Shown piece by piece: positions 6,292 to 10,420 of a stretch of 10,420 nt of DNA (its first letter is position 1; every line of letters begins with the position of its first letter). Source of the DNA: Guyanagaster necrorhizus (lineage: Eukaryota; Basidiomycota; Agaricomycetes; Agaricales; Physalacriaceae); the NCBI RefSeq assembly GCF_019112545.1, contig NW_025064948.1, positions 47,709 through 58,128 of the forward strand, given 5' to 3'. The notes beneath the pieces were generated by a model that saw nothing but the letters and a program-made list of their open reading frames with translations, was not told where the DNA came from and ran no database searches. The position numbers and the translations under genes are program-made.

Positions 6292-6584
6292 TGAGATGTG
6301 CACCGTATCCATAATACGGTGGATACAGATACGGGTCCATACCGTCACCTTTGACGACCCAAAATACGGTTGAAATACGGTTGTTGATGCAGTAGCCGAA
6401 GATAGTCTAACGCCATCGAGGTAAGTACGTATGATCTTGATGAAGCTATTAATACTCACATCTTGCCTCTAGATATTCGTCGTCACTGTCCGTATACGGA
6501 CACGGTACAGATTTGACACCAACTGCACCGTACCGTCGGGTACGGTCTACGGCCGTATCCGTAACGGTACGGTGCACATCCCTA
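6292..6584. mobile_element. MITE-like non-autonomous element with inverted ends of CCGTA/TACGG words
   Basis: The left end carries GATGTGCACCGTA (6295-6307) and the right end its exact reverse complement TACGGTGCACATC (6568-6580). Including the outer bases (TGAG at the left, CCCTA at the right) the ends resemble (T)AGGGATG-type hAT termini, but this is weak. Subterminal regions are dense in ATACGG, GTACGG and CCGTA in both orientations (6304-6385 and 6499-6575), while the middle (about 6390-6490) is plain and non-coding. A clear 8-bp duplication is not visible; TCATCT occurs near both sides (6282-6287 and 6589-6594). The element is rich in CpG, in sharp contrast to the sequence to its left. 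Confidence 0.6.
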
Positions 6585-6991
6585 TGAATCATCTCTGGCT
6601 ATCGGAATACGACTCAGAAATATCAAAGATCGGAAAATATTTTTTCGCTCCTCAGAATCACCAGTAATGACTTCAAGCACTCGTTATCAGTTCATTGGTA
6701 CCTAGTCAGCCCCATAAGCCCGCTTCCCGTCGAGCTTTTGCTAGGTATGCGAGGACCTTGGTCTTTCCACAACACCTGAGCCGAATGAGTCCGCATAGCA
6801 ACCACGGACTTTATGGTGGCGAAGTCAAAGCTTGAAGGAAGACAATGCCACGCTTGTCTTAGACAAAGTTGACTTGGAAGTGTTCACCCACTGTTCATTG
6901 GATATATAAAGAACGTTCTCCTTTCGTCGATCTACAACGCTAGCACTCTCCCCTATCACATCACGTCCTTTACCTTAGAAAATACACCAGT
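6585..6991 (+). promoter_or_regulatory. Upstream region of the F-box gene with TATA box
   Basis: A TATA box, TATATAAA (6903-6910), lies 82 bases before the ATG. The stretch between it and the ATG is pyrimidine-rich and has no ATG, as is usual for fungal 5' UTRs. The rest of this 400-base stretch shows no open frame or repeat that I can name. Confidence 0.55.
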
Positions 6992-8323
6992 ATGGCAGAC
7001 ATTGAACAAGGACTTGCCCCTAGTGGCACCGACCATATCAACACTCTCCCGAATGAACTACTCGCCGAGATCTTTGCGTACGGAGCTACAACCCCACTAT
7101 ATGAGCATCCATATCATATTATCATCCTCGGCACGGTGTGCTGGCAGTGGCGCGCCGTAACGCTAGACTTTCCTACCCTCTGGTCGAAAATCTACATCCC
7201 TGTCAACGTTGTCGTCAAAGGATGTTTGATCCACCGACCACACTATGAGGGGACCGCAATTGACAAACAATGGTCCTCGAAATTGCGGGATACAGTGGAG
7301 CTCTACCTGACGAGGTCAAAGACGTGCACCATTTCGATCAACTTCGTCAAAACTCCCTCACCCGGGAACTTGGGACGGGGATATACGTTTTGGCAACTGT
7401 CCTTCGACAAATTGGCAGGGTTGCTCCACAAGCACATGCACAGATGCTACGAGCTTCATGCTTTCGTCGACGAATGCCCGCGCGTATACGATCTCCTCTC
7501 CGAGGCAGACTTGAAATTGCCATTGCTTGAGAGCCTTACACTCCCGAAACTCTTGGATCTCCCCTTTGTCCGATCCGCGACGAAACTCCGTACGATACGA
7601 ACCGAATTCGTCGAAAAGGACCTCAAAGAATTGGCAGTCGAGAATGTGGAACTTGCAACCTGGACGCCTGGGGAAAATCTCATGTCATTTCCAAAAGCCA
7701 AGGCCGTTACGCTGCTCCCACCGCCGCCATGCTCGACAACTTGGCCGCACGCAAGAGTAATTGCGGTGACCGGCCGGATGTTCTGCAGTGACTTAGTCTC
7801 CAGTTTGACAGTCGCAGGCACCAGAAATACGATGGTAAAAATTGAAGAGATGCTCTGTAAAGTTGAGTTTCCGAACCTTGAAATATTAAAACTCGTCCAC
7901 TTTGATTGCACGGGACCCCCTTTGCGCTTGAAATCCATATGCAGGCCGCTAAAGGGGACTTCGACAATGAAGCAGCTCGTGTTTCAGGGGTTTGCTATCC
8001 GTTTGCCGGACATGCTGGACATACTTAGGATGGTTCCGCGCTTGACGTGTCTGAGTATCTACGACTCGCCATTCCCGCTCTTCGGACCGTACAGGCCAGT
8101 TTCCAACGCGCTTTTGGGAGCGTTGGCAGACAAGAAAATAGTTCCCAATTTGGAGAGGCTCAATATCTTCTGGCGACACGATCTCGACATAGATGATAGT
8201 CTGGTCAAACGTTTGCTCGACACGCGACGAGATCGTCTTATTGATGTTGTAGCACGCCAGGACCACGTAACACCACATATAGTGTGCTCCCGTATCATAT
8301 GCGCAGCAATCCATGAGACATAG
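6992..8323 (+). CDS. F-box domain protein (intronless, 443 aa)
   Basis: The protein has an N-terminal F-box: HINTLPNELLAEIFAYG near residues 15-31 and the second half VCWQWRAVTLDFPTLWSKIYI near 49-69. This is the F-box-like type very common in mushroom-forming fungi. F-box proteins join Skp1 and cullin-1 in an SCF ubiquitin ligase and bring substrates through their C-terminal part. Here the C-terminal part has scattered leucine-rich segments (FPNLEILKLVHF near 294-305, MVPRLTCLSIYD near 347-358, VPNLERLNIF near 389-398) but no regular repeat array. Length fits the family (roughly 400-550). The start is the first ATG after a TATA box, in context CAGTATGG. No intron is needed. CpG content and codon use look normal, so it is a host gene next to, but not part of, the transposon block. 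Substrate unknown. Confidence 0.88.
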   Translation: MADIEQGLAPSGTDHINTLPNELLAEIFAYGATTPLYEHPYHIIILGTVCWQWRAVTLDFPTLWSKIYIPVNVVVKGCLIHRPHYEGTAIDKQWSSKLRDTVELYLTRSKTCTISINFVKTPSPGNLGRGYTFWQLSFDKLAGLLHKHMHRCYELHAFVDECPRVYDLLSEADLKLPLLESLTLPKLLDLPFVRSATKLRTIRTEFVEKDLKELAVENVELATWTPGENLMSFPKAKAVTLLPPPPCSTTWPHARVIAVTGRMFCSDLVSSLTVAGTRNTMVKIEEMLCKVEFPNLEILKLVHFDCTGPPLRLKSICRPLKGTSTMKQLVFQGFAIRLPDMLDILRMVPRLTCLSIYDSPFPLFGPYRPVSNALLGALADKKIVPNLERLNIFWRHDLDIDDSLVKRLLDTRRDRLIDVVARQDHVTPHIVCSRIICAAIHET

Positions 8324-8880
8324 AGCAAAGAAATAGTTTGTAGGGTCGCGAGTAGAAATCAGTGCCGGACAGCTTTTAGTTTCTTTTGAAAACAATGTTC
8401 TCCCAGTGAGCTCGATTTTCCTAGAGAATAGAAACTGCGGTGCTTTTTCCAGCTCAGAGAATGTGTGGAAATCGTAGGTCACCAGGACAGTCTTGACTTG
8501 TGCAGCGAGGATGCTTGTCGGGCCGGGGACCGACAGATTTTGAATTGATCGACCGGCCCTCAAGCGCCTGATTACCCTCTCCGGGACGTCGGTCCATCGA
8601 GTTCTTTTTAACATGCCATCTCAGATTCGTCCGTTAATTGCTTACGGGTTACACAACTTCAATATCGATATAACGTCCTTTCTTTTTCCTTTCAGAATCT
8701 CGGATTGCGCTTCATCTGACCCTCCTTTCCGTGCAAAAATTCTTCGAAACAATTCATGCAGAACGTTTTCTTTTCACACTGTCTTCTCAAGATCAGTGGA
8801 TACTGTGACTAGTGGCCTCATACACCATCACTAGTCAGCAGTTTTATCGTTACAGCCACATTACTATTAATTCCCTGTTC
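8324..8880. other. Intergenic stretch after the F-box gene
   Basis: No convincing gene. A minus-strand open frame starting at ATG 8612-8614 runs into the antisense of the F-box gene and is treated as a shadow. A pyrimidine tract ending in CAG (8677-8695) looks like a 3' splice site, so an upstream exon of the small gene at 8881 is possible, but no donor or frame could be tied to it. Confidence 0.4.
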
Positions 8881-9394
8881 ATGGGAGCGTATCTTCCTCT
8901 TACCAAAATACCCATCGGTGTAATGCGTCTCCCAGGAGACCCTCACAAGGTAACTATGCAATCCCGCCTCCTGATGTCGGCTTTACATGACCTCTCAACC
9001 TGTATCCGCGAATTTGGGTATGCGTGTTACCTCAATGGCCATGGAGTCGTTCCCTGGTACGTATTTGGTTCTCCCCAAGTTCCTCTGGTAGTAAGTAGCT
9101 GCTCGTTAGTCATACACATTTGCACTCTCTTATCCGTATGAATTTTTGCAGCATTGCTGTATCCGTTATACAGTCATCCCCGTACATGTTGGTTTGAAAG
9201 TGGACGACCTTGGGGAGCAGCCTTGTAAAGATGGACTGTTGAAGAAGCAACCTAGCGGCGGTTACGTCTTCTCCAAATGTGTTGCAGATGTTCGTCCTTG
9301 CAAAGTCGTCATTGAGGAGCCCCAGTCTGGCTTTCACCCAGAAGCTGAGATAGGCAATGAGCAATGGACGTTTGGCCAGCGCGCTTCTTTCTGA
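8881..9394 (+). CDS. Possible two-exon gene of unknown function (exons 8881-9090 and 9152-9394)
   Basis: Two open stretches join in frame across a 61-nt intron (9091-9151) with a consensus donor GTAAGT and acceptor TTTTTGCAG, a typical basidiomycete intron size, phase 0. The joined protein is 150 residues from the ATG at 8881; coding may begin earlier through an unseen exon. Exon 1 gives MGAYLPLTKIPIGVM, then FGYACYLNGHGVV near residues 45-57; the NGHG recalls the creatininase family motif NGHGGN, but the rest does not convincingly follow that family and its metal ligands are not evident. Exon 2 ends in a hydrophilic tail with four cysteines. I do not recognise the protein. It could be a degraded remnant of a larger gene. 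The in-phase splice is the main support. Confidence 0.4.
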
Positions 9395-10194
9395 TCTACC
9401 ATCATTACCGCCTGCCCTTTTCTCCTTCCTTTCGCTCCTCTTCCATTCGGCCTATCTTCCTTGGACGTCTCAGCACTCTTCATTTAACGGCCAACTGGCT
9501 TGATCTTCAAATTTGCTTTGGAAAGGCGCCTTTGGAGGAACTTGAGAACAAGCAGTACGTTTAGTGTGGTACGTACGGATATCTCTGACCGTGCCCTTAT
9601 TCCTCATCAACATCCTTTCACAGCCAGTTCAGTTAAAATTCTTCCTCTGGATGTTTCGTATCAGCATGACCTACTAGTACAACACCAACGAAAACAAGAG
9701 ACTGGAAAGCCACAACGGTGACGTACTACCTGCAAGCGAGTATTCTGTTCATCACGTATCTACGCGTTTCTGGACACTCCAGCATAAAAAAAGCATACAT
9801 TCTTTTTCTTTCCCGGCTTCTACAAGCTTTCCTTTATCTTTTCATCTCAAGTCCTTGGCACATTTCGGCATGTTCTGGGCACTTCTGGAAAGTCGCATTC
9901 TCGCCATGAGTGTCGCCACACAAACCAAACACGAACGTTATCACCAGTACCGAGGACGACAAAGCAAAAACAATTCTCAAGCTACGATAGTGGCATACGA
10001 CACAATTTGAAAACAAGTCGGCGTTTGATGTTTTAGCCGAGAGGTGAGCGGTTCCTCGGTCAGTTGAACGACGCGGAAGGGTATGTAGCAAGATTAGAAC
10101 ACGTCGAGTTGGTTTGGGCGGCAGAGAACTCGGGGTGGTCATGACGGTTACTGTTGCAGGCAGGTTACTTTTACGCAGTGGATAATAGGCCAGA
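9395..10194. other. About 800 bases without a convincing gene
   Basis: Several pyrimidine-rich tracts occur (9395-9480 and 9800-9850), of the kind seen upstream of fungal genes. An ATG at 9906-9908 follows the second tract but leads to only 33 codons before a stop. A minus-strand frame at 9834-10211 lacks an ATG at its start and has no recognisable motif. No RNA gene or transposon end was seen. Confidence 0.45.
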
Positions 10195-10296
10195 CTGAGT
10201 ACGACGGTCAATTGCTTAAAAGCAGAGGTACATATGACTACTACTTACCTGAGTACGACAGTCAATTGCTTAAAGGCAATTGACCGTCGACTCAGG
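10195..10296. repeat. Direct repeat and long near-palindrome upstream of a promoter
   Basis: A 30-base unit beginning CTGAGTACGAC (10195-10224) recurs at 10249-10278 with 28 of 30 bases the same. The second copy is also the left arm of a hairpin: 10248-10269 pairs with 10276-10296 over 21 positions with one bulge and one mismatch, around a 6-base loop (TTAAAG). The palindrome ends 17 bases before a TATA box. It may be a regulatory element of the gene at the right edge or the end of a small transposon. Confidence 0.7.
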
Positions 10297-10313
10297 ACAA
10301 AACTGTCTGTGCT

Positions 10314-10420
10314 TATATAAGGTTGACATCAGGTACTTGTGTCGTCCCGCAACACTCCCCCTCGACACAATACTTCTCAGAGTTCAAGACCCAACAGCCT
10401 GATCATGTGAGTCATCTTCT
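10314..10420 (+). promoter_or_regulatory. Promoter and probable start of a gene that continues past the right edge
   Basis: TATATAA (10314-10320) is followed by a CT-rich leader and, 85 bases beyond the last base of the TATA box, by ATG at 10405-10407. This nearly equals the TATA-to-ATG distance of the F-box gene. The ATG is followed at once by TGA, so as written it encodes nothing. However, AT|GTGAGT offers a good 5' splice site at 10407, which would split the start codon with an intron. The product cannot be seen. Confidence 0.4.

Noticed and set aside
6250..6459. Minus-strand frame of 69 codons
   Set aside because: It runs across the end of the MITE-like element and has no protein motif.
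7949..8614. Minus-strand open frame of 221 codons with ATG at 8612-8614
   Set aside because: More than half of it is antisense to the well-supported F-box gene, it shows no family motif, and it would be an overlapping convergent gene. Only 8330-8614 is independent, and I cannot support a product for it.
9906..10010. ATG after a pyrimidine tract, reading MSVATQTKHERYHQ
   Set aside because: The frame ends after 33 codons and no donor site gave a convincing continuation.
9834..10211. Minus-strand frame of 125 codons with a hydrophobic stretch
   Set aside because: It opens with TTG rather than ATG, overlaps pyrimidine-rich sequence and has no recognisable motif.

Overview
The window looks like an accessory, transposon-rich stretch of a filamentous basidiomycete genome, most likely Agaricomycetes. 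The reasons are a Ty3/Gypsy chromovirus of the fungal type, an intronless F-box protein of the kind that is expanded in mushroom-forming fungi, a candidate 61-nt intron with GTAAGT...TTTTTGCAG ends, and a long CpG-free tract of the sort left by CpG-directed mutation. No bacterial features are present.

Left part (1-6269): nested retroelements. A relatively young Ty3/Gypsy element on the minus strand enters at the left edge: pol with an aspartic protease (1-443, open at the edge), gag (start 1783, in-frame TGA at 491-493, zinc knuckle just beyond it), leader with primer-binding site (1784-1822) and the 5' LTR (1823-2314). It sits inside the start of a minus-strand copia-type element: internal stub 2315-2467 with an initiator-tRNA-Met-like PBS, and LTR 2468-2654. 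That element in turn interrupts an old plus-strand Ty3/Gypsy element just before its chromodomain (2671-2934). The old element continues through a decayed antisense accessory gene (3172-4453, minus) to its 3' LTR (4590-5088), which is the same LTR family as the young element. A second decayed copia-type LTR follows at 5142-5417, then unassigned AT-rich sequence. From 2611 to 6269 I find a single CpG, at 5807.

The young LTR and leader carry an 11-nt inverted match between the predicted transcript start (2052-2062) and the sequence 2 nt beyond the LTR (1810-1820). This is the layout expected for Tf1-type self-priming.

Middle and right part (6270-10420): a short element with inverted termini built from CCGTA/TACGG words (about 6292-6584); a TATA-containing promoter and a complete F-box gene (6992-8323); a possible two-exon small gene of unknown function (8881-9394); about 800 bases with no convincing gene; and a direct repeat plus 49-bp near-palindrome (10195-10296) just upstream of a TATA box and an ATG at the right edge. 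There is no operon-like organisation. The retroelement genes work as one unit (gag particle, protease/pol, LTR promoter, priming site), while the F-box gene is a separate host gene.
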